Origin: Variovorax paradoxus
GTDB taxonomy: Bacteria > Pseudomonadota > Gammaproteobacteria > Burkholderiales > Burkholderiaceae_C
Assembly (NCBI RefSeq): GCF_000834655.1
Contig: NZ_JXQQ01000044.1
Location: 78,933 to 142,932 of the forward strand
Reading direction: 5' to 3'
Length of the DNA: 64,000 nucleotides
Part shown: positions 1 through 8,766 of the stretch, piece by piece
Layout: every line of letters begins with the position of its first letter
Numbering within the stretch: position 1 is the first letter of the stretch
Position numbers and translations under genes: made by a program
The notes under the pieces: model-generated
What the model was told of the DNA's origin: nothing
Database searches by the model: none
The model's input: the letters and a program-made list of their open reading frames with translations, nothing else

Positions 1-28
1 CAACTTGGACAGCGGACGTCCGGTTGCT

Positions 29-47
29 TGCTATTGAATCAATAGCA
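29..47. repeat. Perfect 19-nt palindrome upstream of dadA
   Basis: TGCTATTGA and TCAATAGCA flank a single central A, a perfect inverted repeat about 45 nt before the dadA start. It could be an operator, or one copy of a short palindromic intergenic repeat; only this full copy was seen in the window. Confidence 0.5.
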
Positions 48-91
48 CACCGCGCCCGCCATCCAAGCGCTGCACCTCAAAGGTATTTGCA

Positions 92-1393
92 ATGCGCGTG
101 ATCGTTCTTGGCGCCGGCCTGCTCGGCGTGACTTCGGCTTATTACCTCCAGCAACTCGGCCACGAAGTGACCGTGATCGACCGGCAGGCCACCCCGGCCG
201 CCGAAACCAGCTTCGCCAACGGCGGGCAGATCTCGGTGAGCCACGCCGAGCCCTGGGCCAACCCCAGTGCGCCGCTCAAGGTGCTGCAGTGGCTCGGCAA
301 GGAAGACGCCCCCCTGCTCTTTCGCATCCGTGCCGACATGCGCCAGTGGCTCTGGGGCCTGCAGTTCCTGCGCGAATGCACCCCGGCGCGCACCAGGCAC
401 AACATCGAGCAGATCGTGCGCCTGGGCACCTACAGCCGCGACACGCTGCAGCAATTGCGCCGCGACACGGGCCTCGCCTACGACCAGCGCACGCAGGGCA
501 TCCTGCATTTCTATACGACGCAAAAGGAGTTCGACGGCGCCCTGGCACCCGCCGAGCAGATGCGCGCCCTCGGCTGCGAGCGGCTGGTGATCTCGGCCGA
601 CGAGGCGGTGAAGATCGAGCCCGCCCTCGCCCACATCCGCCCCCAGCTGGCCGGCGCCACCTACACGGCCGAGGACGAATCGGGCGACGCGAATCGATTC
701 GCGCGCGAACTCGTGGGCCTCGCGGCCGCGGCCGGCGTGAAGTTCCTCATGAACCACACGGTGACCGCGCTGCGCGAAGCCGGCGGCAGCATCGACCACG
801 TCGAGGCCACCGACAACGAAGGCCGCTTCCAGCGCATCCGCGGCGATGCCTTTGTGCTGGCGATGGGATCGCTCAGCCCGCTGTATGCGGCGCCGCTGGG
901 CATCCGCCTGCCGATCTATCCGGCCAAGGGCTATTCGGTGACGCTGCCCGTCAAGGACGCCTCGAAGGCGCACCAGGTCTCGCTGACCGACGACGAGTTC
1001 AAGCTCGTGTTTTCGCGCTACACGTCGGAATCGGGCGACCGCCTGCGCATCGCCGGCACGGCCGAGCTCAACGGCTACGACCGCGACCTGAACCGCGTGC
1101 GCTGCGAGGCCATCGTGCGGCGCGTCGAGGAACTGTTCCCCGGCGCGGGCGACACCACGCAGGCCCAGTTCTGGACGGGCCTGCGGCCCGCAACGCCGAG
1201 CAACGTGCCGATTATCGGCAAGACGAAGCTGCCGAACCTGTACCTGAACACCGGCCACGGCACGCTCGGATGGACGCACGCCTGCGGCTCGGGCAAGTCG
1301 ATCGCGCGGATCGTGAGCGGGCTTGCGCCCGAGGTGGACTTCGCGTTCACCGGCATGCCGGCGCCGCAGCCGCGCGTGCTGCAGCCGGCCTGA
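92..1393 (+). CDS. dadA: D-amino acid dehydrogenase, DadA-type (FAD)
   Basis: This 433-residue flavoprotein oxidatively deaminates D-amino acids to 2-oxo acids and ammonia, passing electrons to the respiratory chain from the inner face of the cytoplasmic membrane. The N-terminus carries a Rossmann FAD motif (GAGLLG at about residues 7-12). The C-terminal segment with NTGHGTLGWTHACGSGK (about 386-402) is the FAD-closing motif of DAO/DadA proteins. Length matches the DadA family (about 430). The ATG at 92 is the first in frame and gives a start exactly on the Rossmann strand. It stands alone, convergent with the FIST gene downstream. A different amino-acid oxidase of the DadA family is possible, because substrate cannot be read from sequence. 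Confidence 0.9.
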   Translation: MRVIVLGAGLLGVTSAYYLQQLGHEVTVIDRQATPAAETSFANGGQISVSHAEPWANPSAPLKVLQWLGKEDAPLLFRIRADMRQWLWGLQFLRECTPARTRHNIEQIVRLGTYSRDTLQQLRRDTGLAYDQRTQGILHFYTTQKEFDGALAPAEQMRALGCERLVISADEAVKIEPALAHIRPQLAGATYTAEDESGDANRFARELVGLAAAAGVKFLMNHTVTALREAGGSIDHVEATDNEGRFQRIRGDAFVLAMGSLSPLYAAPLGIRLPIYPAKGYSVTLPVKDASKAHQVSLTDDEFKLVFSRYTSESGDRLRIAGTAELNGYDRDLNRVRCEAIVRRVEELFPGAGDTTQAQFWTGLRPATPSNVPIIGKTKLPNLYLNTGHGTLGWTHACGSGKSIARIVSGLAPEVDFAFTGMPAPQPRVLQPA

Positions 1394-1487
1394 TCGCGGC
1401 CCGTCAGAAGGTGCGAATGATTTCGGCGTGCCGGAGCGGGCGTGCCTTGGCGCGATGAGCGGGTACGGCGGATTCGTTCACACCGTC

Positions 1488-2765
1488 TCAGTCCTTGCTG
1501 GTGAACACCGTCAGCACGCCGGTGTACCCATACAGGTGATGCCGGGCGATTTCGCCCGCGGCGAAGAAGCCGACCAGCGGCACGTCGCCCAGCGCGTGGC
1601 GCACGATCTGCAGTTCGGCGCCCGGTGCGCCGAAGTGCGGACCGCCGCGCCCGGAGCAGCTCACGTACACCGCTCCCGAAATGCGGCGCGCGGGGTGCGG
1701 CGCCGCCTCGGCTTCGCCGGCGGCCACGGCGCGGGCGGTGGCCAGCGTCTGTTCTTCGGGCTCCAGCTCTTCGCGAATCTCGGCGCAGATGCGCATCAGG
1801 TCGGCCCGCGCCGCCTGCGCGTTGCGCCGGCAGAAGGTCAGCCGCATGCCGGCCTCGGCCACGTCGGCGATCGCGATGCCGCGGCGCGTCGGGTCCAGGC
1901 CGATGATGTGGCGCACCAGCACGTCGGCGCCCAGGTCGCCGGTGCGGCGCACGCCGTCGCTGCCCGCATCGGCCAGGCCGACCAGCGTGTTGCGCACGGC
2001 GTCGATGGCCTCCTGCGGGCGGTCGAGCGACACCTGCAGGTCGGCCAGCAGCACGTCGAGCGCGGGCTCGCCGTCCAGCTTGAGCAGGAGGTTGCCGTCG
2101 GCCTCGGTGATCTCGCGTTCGCGCACGCCCGAGCGCAGCGGCTGGCAGCCCTGCGTGACGCGCGAGACCAGGCGCACGCCCTCGCCGAACACCACGCCCG
2201 AGAGGCCGCCCGAGAACACGCCGCCCGCGGCGCCGTGCCCGCGGATGTTGCCGTTGCCGCCCACCGCGAACTGCAGCGCGCCAGCACGGCCCGACGAGAG
2301 CCCGCCGAAGAGGTAGCCGGTGTCGACGCGGCCGGCCATCTCGCCGATCAGCTCGGTGAGGTCGGGCGTCGCGGGGTCGGCGTGGACGAGCGCGGTGTGC
2401 GCTTCGAACCCGCTCATCTCCGAATTGCTCAGCGGCGCGACGCCCGAGAACACGCGGTACTGGTCGCTGGGCAGCGCGCAGAGCATGAGGCTCATGCCGG
2501 GCTCGTCGAAATATTCGGCGTTGTTGGCCGAGACACCGATGCCCACGGTGCCCGACCAGTCGGTCACCTCGGGCAGCTCGGCGCCCAGGTGATCGAGGAT
2601 CTCCTGCGCCTCGGCCGCGTAGTGGTCGGTGATGTAGAGCAGCCCGAGCGTCGGTGACGACGCGTAGTCGGGCAGGGCCATCTGCGCGCGCAGCTGGGCC
2701 AGCACGAGGCCGGCCGCCATGCGCCATTGCGGGTGGGTGGCATGGCCGGAGGGAAACAACTTCAT
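1488..2765 (-). CDS. FIST-domain signal transduction protein
   Basis: The 425-residue protein has a FIST N-terminal domain (roughly residues 30-230) and a FIST C-terminal domain (roughly 245-400). FIST domains are predicted small-ligand sensors, possibly for amino acids, and often occur alone or with signalling modules; no output domain is attached here. Repeated glycine-rich stretches around the middle (GGNGNIRGHGAAGG) are typical. There is no signal peptide or membrane helix, so it is probably cytoplasmic. I chose the ATG at 2765. A TTG at 2777 is also in frame and has the better-spaced purine-rich sequence (GAAGAG, 6 nt), so the true start may be 12 nt upstream. It follows the PhaM-like gene on the same strand after about 45 nt. 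Confidence 0.8.
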   Translation of the reverse strand: MKLFPSGHATHPQWRMAAGLVLAQLRAQMALPDYASSPTLGLLYITDHYAAEAQEILDHLGAELPEVTDWSGTVGIGVSANNAEYFDEPGMSLMLCALPSDQYRVFSGVAPLSNSEMSGFEAHTALVHADPATPDLTELIGEMAGRVDTGYLFGGLSSGRAGALQFAVGGNGNIRGHGAAGGVFSGGLSGVVFGEGVRLVSRVTQGCQPLRSGVREREITEADGNLLLKLDGEPALDVLLADLQVSLDRPQEAIDAVRNTLVGLADAGSDGVRRTGDLGADVLVRHIIGLDPTRRGIAIADVAEAGMRLTFCRRNAQAARADLMRICAEIREELEPEEQTLATARAVAAGEAEAAPHPARRISGAVYVSCSGRGGPHFGAPGAELQIVRHALGDVPLVGFFAAGEIARHHLYGYTGVLTVFTSKD

Positions 2766-2810
2766 GATGCGTGCCAACCCGTTCTCTTCAAAAGTGGAAT
2801 GTGTAGGACG

Positions 2811-3566
2811 TCAGCGGCGGCCGGTGGTTCGCTTGCGGGCGGCGGTCGACGTCTTTTTCTTCGCGGCGGGCGTTGTCGCCTTTCGTGCCGCGGTCTTGGC
2901 TGCCGGCTTTTTTGCGGCGGCCGTCTTGCCCATCGCCTTGCCGACCGCGTCGGCCAGCGGCTGGGCCATGGCGGGGACCTTGAGCTGGGCCGCGTCCTGC
3001 AGCGCCGAGCTGGCGATCTGCTGGAACTGCTCGGTCAGCGAGCCCCACCACTGCATCGGATCGACCACGCCGGCGCCGTCTGCAGCGGCAGCCGCCTTGC
3101 TGCGCGGCTTTTTCTTCGGAGCGGGTGCTTCTTCTTTCTCGATCTCGGCTTCGTCTTCTTCCTCGGCCGGCTCGGGTTCGGGCGCCGCGGCTGCGAAAGG
3201 CGTTGGCGCCGGCGCCGGAGCGACGGCCGCGGCCTGCTTGGTGAACGCGCTCGCCAGGTCCTCCATCCGCACGTTCATGCCGCGCAGGGTCGAGAGCGTC
3301 ATCTTCTGCACCTCGAGCGCCTGGATCGTGGCCTTGAGCGCATGGCCGTTCTGCTCGAGCCAGTACTGCACGGTCTTAAGTTCCTGGATGCGTTTGTCGA
3401 CCTCTTCCACGCTCAGCGTGGGCGCCACCCAGCTCGCCAGGCTCGGGATGCCCGGCACCGACGATGCGGCACCGGCGCCTGCGGCGGCGCCCCCGGCCAG
3501 GTTCTTCAGGAAGTCGAATCCGGGGACGAACTGGCTGAAGTTGAAGGGTTGGCTGGCGTTGGTCAT
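2811..3566 (-). CDS. phaM: PhaM-like PHA granule-associated protein
   Basis: This 251-residue protein resembles PhaM, which in Cupriavidus activates PHA synthase PhaC and tethers polyhydroxybutyrate granules to the nucleoid. Residues 50-115 form the conserved helical region (VDKRIQELKTVQYWLEQNG and following). Residues about 130-158 are strongly acidic. The last 35 residues are a Lys/Ala/Arg tail of AAKK-type repeats, like a histone H1 or PhaM DNA-binding tail. The layout of conserved helix, acidic linker and basic tail matches the family. No phaC, phaA, phaB or phasin gene lies in the window, so the functional link rests on sequence type alone. The family call is good; a direct role at granules is inferred. 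Confidence 0.75.
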   Translation of the reverse strand: MTNASQPFNFSQFVPGFDFLKNLAGGAAAGAGAASSVPGIPSLASWVAPTLSVEEVDKRIQELKTVQYWLEQNGHALKATIQALEVQKMTLSTLRGMNVRMEDLASAFTKQAAAVAPAPAPTPFAAAAPEPEPAEEEDEAEIEKEEAPAPKKKPRSKAAAAADGAGVVDPMQWWGSLTEQFQQIASSALQDAAQLKVPAMAQPLADAVGKAMGKTAAAKKPAAKTAARKATTPAAKKKTSTAARKRTTGRR

Positions 3567-3631
3567 GCGGGAGGTCTCCAGGCTGGGTTTTCTTGTGCTG
3601 CCAGCTTACTCCAAGCCTCCGGCGTCCGGCC

Positions 3632-5077
3632 TCAAAGCTCGCTTCTGACCTTGCTGAAGACCTTCCAGAAAGTCGCATCCTGCGAGGTCGCGAAATTGAT
3701 CCGCATCATGGTGCTGGGCGGCCGGCGCGCATGGAACAGCGAGCCCGGCGCGAGCAGGTAGCCCTGGTCGAGCATGCGCTGGGTGAGCGCGTCGGTGTCG
3801 ACGCCCGTATCGACCCAGCCGAAGAGCCCCGCCGGCTCCGAGGCGAAGGTGCATCCGTGCGACATCGCGAGCTTCACCGACCGCCCGCGCGCACCGTCGA
3901 GCCGGATGCGTATGCGATCCGCGTGCCGGCGCAGCTGGCCCTGGTCGATGCACCACGACAACGCCCGCTCGAAGAGGGTGGGCGAGGTCAGCGTGGCCAG
4001 CAGCTTGGTTTCCAGCAGCCGCTCCTTCAGCGCGGGCGATGCGGCCAGGAAGCCGATGCGCCAGTTGGGCGCGATGATCTTGGCGAAACCGCTCACATAG
4101 ACGGTGCGCTGCAGCCCGTCGAGCGCGCTCAGCCGCGTGGCGTGCTCGGGCGCGAGGTGGCTGTACGTATCGTCCTCGACGATGTGGAAGTCGTGCTCGT
4201 TCGCGAGCTTGAGCACCCGGTGGGCGCTCCCGGGCGTGAGGCTGTAGCCCGTCGGGTTGTGCAGCACGCTCACGCTCACGAAGAGCTTGGGCTTGTGCAG
4301 CGCGCAGTACTGCGCCATCACTTCCAGGTCGGGCCCGTCGGCGCGGCGCGGCACGGGCAGGATGCGCATGCCCAGCGCCTCCAGCCGCGCGAATTCGAGC
4401 GCCCAGCCCGGCTCCTCGACCATCACCGGGTCGCCCGGGCGCAGCAGCGTGCGGCTCACGATGTCCAGCGCATGGGTGGCGCCGATGGTGGTGATGATCT
4501 GGTCGGGCGCGGCAGGCACGTTGATGCCCACGAGCTTTTGCGAGAGGCTGCGGCGCAGGCTCATGTCGCCCGAGGGCTCGCCGTACTGGAGCGACAGCTC
4601 CTGCAGCACGGCTGTACCGGTCATGCGCCGCACCGCCGTGGGGATGAAGGTCGACGTCATCCAGTCCGGCGGGAAGACGCCCATGCCCGGCTGCGGCTTG
4701 TCGCTCGGGCGGTGGAACATGCTGCGGATCAGCGAGCTCGCGTCGGCCGGTACGCGCGAGGCCATCATCTGAACGGCCATGGCCGCCGGCATGTCGCCCA
4801 CGCCGACGGCGTCGGAGGTCTTGCCCGAACGGCCTTCCTGCACCTGCGCCGAATCGCGCACGTAGAAGCCGCGCTGCCTGCGGGCTTCGACGAGCCCCTG
4901 CGCGAGCAGCTGGTCGTACGCGGCGACCACGGTGTACGGGCTCACGCCCTGTTGCCGCGCGCACTCGCGCACCGAGGGCAACCGGGCGCCGGGCGGCAGC
5001 AGCCGGGTGCGGATGCGCTCGGCCAAGCGGTCGGCCAGCTGGCCGGTCAACGACTGGGTGGAGGTTCGTGTCAGCAT
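3632..5077 (-). CDS. MocR-type GntR/aminotransferase transcriptional regulator
   Basis: The 481-residue protein fuses a GntR winged helix-turn-helix (residues about 5-75) to a fold-type I aminotransferase domain (about 125-480). PLP ligands are visible: Lys333 in GFAKIIAPNWRIG for the Schiff base, Asn274 in HNPTG, and Asp302/303 with Tyr305. MocR regulators use PLP or PLP-adducts as effectors and usually control a divergent gene. Here the divergent gene is a LysE-family exporter, and a 15-nt inverted repeat sits between them. The likely job is control of amino-acid or amine export, inferred from position. The start at 5077 places the wHTH at the N-terminus as expected; 481 residues is the usual MocR length. 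Confidence 0.88.
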   Translation of the reverse strand: MLTRTSTQSLTGQLADRLAERIRTRLLPPGARLPSVRECARQQGVSPYTVVAAYDQLLAQGLVEARRQRGFYVRDSAQVQEGRSGKTSDAVGVGDMPAAMAVQMMASRVPADASSLIRSMFHRPSDKPQPGMGVFPPDWMTSTFIPTAVRRMTGTAVLQELSLQYGEPSGDMSLRRSLSQKLVGINVPAAPDQIITTIGATHALDIVSRTLLRPGDPVMVEEPGWALEFARLEALGMRILPVPRRADGPDLEVMAQYCALHKPKLFVSVSVLHNPTGYSLTPGSAHRVLKLANEHDFHIVEDDTYSHLAPEHATRLSALDGLQRTVYVSGFAKIIAPNWRIGFLAASPALKERLLETKLLATLTSPTLFERALSWCIDQGQLRRHADRIRIRLDGARGRSVKLAMSHGCTFASEPAGLFGWVDTGVDTDALTQRMLDQGYLLAPGSLFHARRPPSTMMRINFATSQDATFWKVFSKVRSEL

Positions 5078-5095
5078 GCTGTGTCGATGGCTTCA

Positions 5096-5134
5096 CCAAT
5101 ACAGATGACCTGTTTGTCCGGTTATCTGTACTGG
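5096..5134. promoter_or_regulatory. Divergent promoter with probable MocR operator
   Basis: Between the MocR gene and the divergent LysE gene, CCAATACAGATGACC (5096-5110) pairs with the reverse complement of 5120-5134, CCAGTACAGATAACC. That is 13 of 15 positions, with a 9-nt spacer. The regulator start is only 19 nt away, so one site could serve autoregulation and exporter control. Operator function is inferred from symmetry and position. Confidence 0.6.
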
Positions 5135-5167
5135 AACTGTAATGGTCACAAGTTTAGAGTCTGTGTC

Positions 5168-5767
5168 ATGAACTGGCAAGAATTCACCGCGCTGCTGGTG
5201 CTGGCCACGGCGATGAGTTTTTCGCCCGGTCCCAACACCACGCTTTCCACCGCCCTGGCGGCCAACGGCGGCCTGCCGCGCGCGATGCGCTTCGTGGTCG
5301 CGGTGCCGATCGGCTGGACGCTGCTGCTGGCGATCTGCGCGGCCGGCCTCGGCGCGCTGGTGGTGGCGGTGCCGCCGCTGCGCCTGGCGATCAAGGCGCT
5401 GGGCATCGGCTACCTGCTGTGGCTGGCCTGGAAGCTCAGCGGCAGCGGCACGCTGGGCAAGGCCGATGGCGCCAGGCTCAACGTCGGTTTCGGCCAGGGC
5501 GTGATGCTGCAGTTCGTCAACATCAAGGCGTGGCTCCTGGCGCTCACGCTGGTGGCCGGATGGATCGCCGGCCAGCCCGATGCGCTCTCGCGCTTTGCCA
5601 TCGTCGCGCCGGTGATGCTGTTCTATGCCTTCACCAGCAACTTCGCCTATGCGCTGGTCGGCGCGCTGCTGCGCGACTGGCTCGCCAGGGGCAAGCGCCT
5701 CCTGTGGTTCAACCGTGCGATGGGCCTGGTGCTGGTGCTCACGGCGTGGTGGATGGTGAGCGTATGA
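5168..5767 (+). CDS. LysE-family amino acid exporter (copy 1)
   Basis: This 199-residue inner-membrane protein has about six hydrophobic helices and the LysE/RhtB signature SFSPGPNT near residue 20. LysE proteins export amino acids and derivatives by proton antiport. The family length is about 200-220 residues. The ATG at 5168 begins MNWQEFTALL and leads straight into the first helix; the longer upstream in-frame extension overlaps the MocR gene and is discarded. It is divergent from MocR and heads a run of same-strand genes (EamA exporter, aminotransferase, further LysE genes). The substrate is unknown. Confidence 0.88.
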   Translation: MNWQEFTALLVLATAMSFSPGPNTTLSTALAANGGLPRAMRFVVAVPIGWTLLLAICAAGLGALVVAVPPLRLAIKALGIGYLLWLAWKLSGSGTLGKADGARLNVGFGQGVMLQFVNIKAWLLALTLVAGWIAGQPDALSRFAIVAPVMLFYAFTSNFAYALVGALLRDWLARGKRLLWFNRAMGLVLVLTAWWMVSV

Positions 5768-5822
5768 GCCGCCGGGCCGCTCCCAAGGCGAATGCCGCAG
5801 TGCGCAGCGCGGAGGCTGCGCA

Positions 5823-6785
5823 ATGAGCAAGAAGCTCGACATCAAGGACGAAACGCTGGGCATGTGGCTCGGCGTGATCGGCGTCGCCATGTTCGCCATC
5901 ACGCTGCCGATGACACGGCTGGCCACCGGCTCGCAAGACGCACCGCAGCTCTCGCCCTGGTTCGTCACGCTCGGGCGCGCGGCGCTGGCGGGTGTGCTCT
6001 CGGCCATCTTCCTGCTGGTCACGCGCTCCCCGCGGCCGGCCGCACACCAGTGGAAGCCGCTGGGCATCGCGGTGCTGGGCAACTGCATCGGCTTTCCGCT
6101 GCTGCTGGCCTATGCGCTGCGCGTGGTCACGGCCAGCCACGCGGCGGTGGTGACGGCGCTGCTGCCGCTGGTGACGGCCGCCGTTGCGGCCTGGGTGCTG
6201 CACCAGCGCGCGCGCCTGGGTTTCTGGCTCTGCGCCATCGCGGGCAGCCTGCTGGTGGTGGTGTTCTCGGTGCTGCGCGCAAGCCAGAGCGGCCATGGCT
6301 TCGGCTTCGAATGGGCCGACCTGCTGCTGGTGGGCGCGGTCATCGCCGCCTCCTTCGGCTACATCTACGGCGCGCAGATCACGCCTTCGCTGGGCGCCGA
6401 GCGCGTGATCTGCTGGGTCTGTGTGATGGCGCTGCCCTTCACGCTGCCGGCCACGCTGGCGCTGTGGCCGACGCAGCCCATCGCCACGACGTCGTGGCTG
6501 GGCTTCGTTTACGTCGGCATGTTCTCGATGTGGATCGGCTTCTTCGCCTGGTACCGGGGCCTCGCCCTCGGCGGCGCGCTGCGCGTGAGCCAGACGCAGT
6601 TGTTGCAACCCTTTTTGTCGATCCTCGCGTCGATCCCGATCCTGGGCGAACCGCTCGACGTGGTGACGCTGGGCTTCGCCATTGCCGTGGTCGCCACCGT
6701 GGTCATCGGCAAGCGTCTCTCGCAGCCGCCGGCCGCACTCGCCGCAGCGCCGCTCCCCACGGGCGCGGCCGGAAGAAGCCGATGA
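5823..6785 (+). CDS. DMT-superfamily (EamA) exporter
   Basis: The 320-residue protein has about ten hydrophobic segments in two EamA halves (roughly residues 12-150 and 160-300), the usual layout of 10-TMS drug/metabolite transporters. Such proteins export amino acids, purines or drugs; nothing in the sequence fixes the substrate. A good ribosome binding site (GGAGG, 7 nt before the ATG) supports the start. It follows the first LysE gene by 55 nt on the same strand and precedes the aminotransferase, so it is probably part of the MocR-linked export block. Confidence 0.85.
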   Translation: MSKKLDIKDETLGMWLGVIGVAMFAITLPMTRLATGSQDAPQLSPWFVTLGRAALAGVLSAIFLLVTRSPRPAAHQWKPLGIAVLGNCIGFPLLLAYALRVVTASHAAVVTALLPLVTAAVAAWVLHQRARLGFWLCAIAGSLLVVVFSVLRASQSGHGFGFEWADLLLVGAVIAASFGYIYGAQITPSLGAERVICWVCVMALPFTLPATLALWPTQPIATTSWLGFVYVGMFSMWIGFFAWYRGLALGGALRVSQTQLLQPFLSILASIPILGEPLDVVTLGFAIAVVATVVIGKRLSQPPAALAAAPLPTGAAGRSR

Positions 6786-6882
6786 CCACGCCCCTTCACG
6801 CCGCCTGCAACAAAATCCTGGTTGCATCCCTCGGCGACCTGCCATCGAATCTCACCTCACCCCGCCTGAAAGAAGAAACGCC

Positions 6883-8085
6883 ATGAACTGGAAACTCGCC
6901 GCCCGCGCCGCCAAGATGAACCCGTCGGTGCTGCGCGAAATCCTCAAGGTCACCGAACGCCCCGGCATCATCAGCCTGGCCGGCGGCCTGCCCTCGCCCA
7001 AGACCTTCCCGATCCAGGCCTTCGCCGACGCCTGCGCCGAGGTGCTGCACAACGACGGCCAGGCCGCGCTGCAGTACGCCGCGAGCGAAGGCTACGCGCC
7101 GCTTCGCCAGGCCGTGGCCGACATGCTGCCGTGGACCGTCGATCCCGCGCAGGTGCTCATCACCACCGGCTCGCAGCAGGGCCTGGACCTCGTGGCCAAG
7201 GTGCTGATCGATCCGGGCAGCAAGGTGCTGGTGGAGACGCCCACCTACCTCGGCGCGCTGCAGGCCTTCGGCCCGATGGAGCCGAATCCGATGAGCGTGG
7301 CGAGCGACGAAGACGGCGTGATCGTCGACGACCTCGTGGCCAAGGCGAAGGACGCGCGCTTCGTCTACCTGCTGCCCAACTTCCAGAACCCCACCGGCCG
7401 CACCATGACCGAAGAGCGCCGCGCCGCCGTCTCGGCCGCCGCCGCCGAAGCGGGCCTCCCGATCATCGAAGACAACCCCTACGGCGAACTCTGGTTCGAC
7501 GAAGCGCCGCCGCTGCCGCTGACGGCGCGCAACCCCGAAGGCTGCATCTACCTGGGCTCGTTCTCCAAGGTGCTGGCGCCCGGCTTGCGCCTGGGCTTCC
7601 TGGTGGCACCCAAGGCCATCTACCCGAAGCTCCTGCAGGCCAAGCAGGCCGTCGACCTGCACACGCCGATCTTCACGCAGCGCATGGTGTCGGCCGTGAT
7701 GAAGGACGGCTTCCTCGACCGCCACGTGCCCACCATTCGCGCGCTCTACAAGCGCCAGCGCGACGCGATGATGGCGGCGCTCACCCGGGAGATGGCCGGC
7801 CTGGATGTGAAGTTCAACGCGCCCAAGGGCGGCATGTTCCTGTGGGCGCGCCTGCCCGAGGGCATCGACACCGTGAAGCTGCTGCCCAAGGCGGTCGAGC
7901 GCAACGTGGCCTTCGTGCCCGGCGCGCCGTTCTATGCGGGCCTGGGCGATCCGCGCACGCTGCGCCTGTCGTTCGTGACGGCCAGCGTGGAAGAGATCGA
8001 CACCGCCATCGCCGCCCTCGCGCTCACGCTGCGCGAAGAACTGGCGCTGCTCGGCGAGCACAAGCTCGCGCCCGCATCGGTGTGA
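6883..8085 (+). CDS. PLP-dependent aminotransferase (class I/II, LysN/MocR-domain type)
   Basis: This 400-residue fold-type I aminotransferase resembles 2-aminoadipate or aromatic transaminases of the LysN/ARO8 group. PLP-binding residues are visible: Lys229 in GSFSKVLAPGLRLG, Asn169 in FQNPTG, and Asp197/Tyr200 in EDNPYGE. It lacks the wHTH of its MocR relative upstream, so it is an enzyme rather than a regulator. The ATG at 6883 has an AAGAAG sequence before it, and the longer in-frame extension overlaps the EamA gene. It lies between two exporter genes, suggesting a role in amino-acid degradation or interconversion; substrate specificity cannot be assigned. Confidence 0.88.
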   Translation: MNWKLAARAAKMNPSVLREILKVTERPGIISLAGGLPSPKTFPIQAFADACAEVLHNDGQAALQYAASEGYAPLRQAVADMLPWTVDPAQVLITTGSQQGLDLVAKVLIDPGSKVLVETPTYLGALQAFGPMEPNPMSVASDEDGVIVDDLVAKAKDARFVYLLPNFQNPTGRTMTEERRAAVSAAAAEAGLPIIEDNPYGELWFDEAPPLPLTARNPEGCIYLGSFSKVLAPGLRLGFLVAPKAIYPKLLQAKQAVDLHTPIFTQRMVSAVMKDGFLDRHVPTIRALYKRQRDAMMAALTREMAGLDVKFNAPKGGMFLWARLPEGIDTVKLLPKAVERNVAFVPGAPFYAGLGDPRTLRLSFVTASVEEIDTAIAALALTLREELALLGEHKLAPASV

Positions 8086-8098
8086 GGGGGCGGGGACG

Positions 8099-8761
8099 AT
8101 GATCGGCATCGCGACGCTCTCGCTCTTCCTGCTCGCCGTGCTGGCGCTGTTCCTCTCGCCCGGCCCGAACATGGCCTTCGTGCTTTCGCACGGCGTGGCG
8201 CACGGTCCGCGCGGCGGGTTCGCCGCGGCGATCGGCATCTCGGCCGCCGACCTGGTGCACACGCTCTTCGCGGCGACCGGCGTCACCGCGCTGGTGGCCG
8301 CGTGGCCGCCGTCGTTCGACCTGCTGCGCTATGCAGGCGCGCTGTACCTGGTGTGGCTTGCGGTGCAGGCGCTGCGCCATGGCGGCCTTCGCATGGATGC
8401 GCAGGCGCAGCCGGCCGGCTTCGGGCGCATCGTGCGCATGGCGCTCCTGAACAACCTCGTCAATCCGAAGGCGCTGCTGTTCTTCATGGTGTTCCTGCCG
8501 CAGTTCGTCGATCCGTCGCGCGGCAGCGTGCCGCTGCAGCTGGTGCAACTGGGCATCGTGCTGTCGGTGGCCGCGCTCGCCTTCAACACGCTGCTGGGCG
8601 CCTGCAGCGGGCAGGTCGGGCGATGGCTGCAGCGCCGGCCCGGCGCCGAAAGATTCCAGCGCACGCTGCTCGCGCTGGTGATGATCGGCCTGGCCATCCG
8701 CCTGCTGATGCTCGACCGACCCGCCGCACCAGGGGCTGCACTTTCCGCACAAGGACACTGA
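8099..8761 (+). CDS. LysE-family amino acid exporter (copy 2)
   Basis: A 220-residue, six-helix LysE/RhtB protein with the signature LSPGPNMA near residue 21. It is clearly diverged from the other two copies nearby, so it is not a recent tandem duplicate. It begins 13 nt after the aminotransferase stop and ends 5 nt before the GST start, which suggests co-transcription. Export of an amino acid or amine acted on by neighbouring enzymes is the natural inference. Confidence 0.87.
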   Translation: MIGIATLSLFLLAVLALFLSPGPNMAFVLSHGVAHGPRGGFAAAIGISAADLVHTLFAATGVTALVAAWPPSFDLLRYAGALYLVWLAVQALRHGGLRMDAQAQPAGFGRIVRMALLNNLVNPKALLFFMVFLPQFVDPSRGSVPLQLVQLGIVLSVAALAFNTLLGACSGQVGRWLQRRPGAERFQRTLLALVMIGLAIRLLMLDRPAAPGAALSAQGH

Positions 8762-8766
8762 ACACC

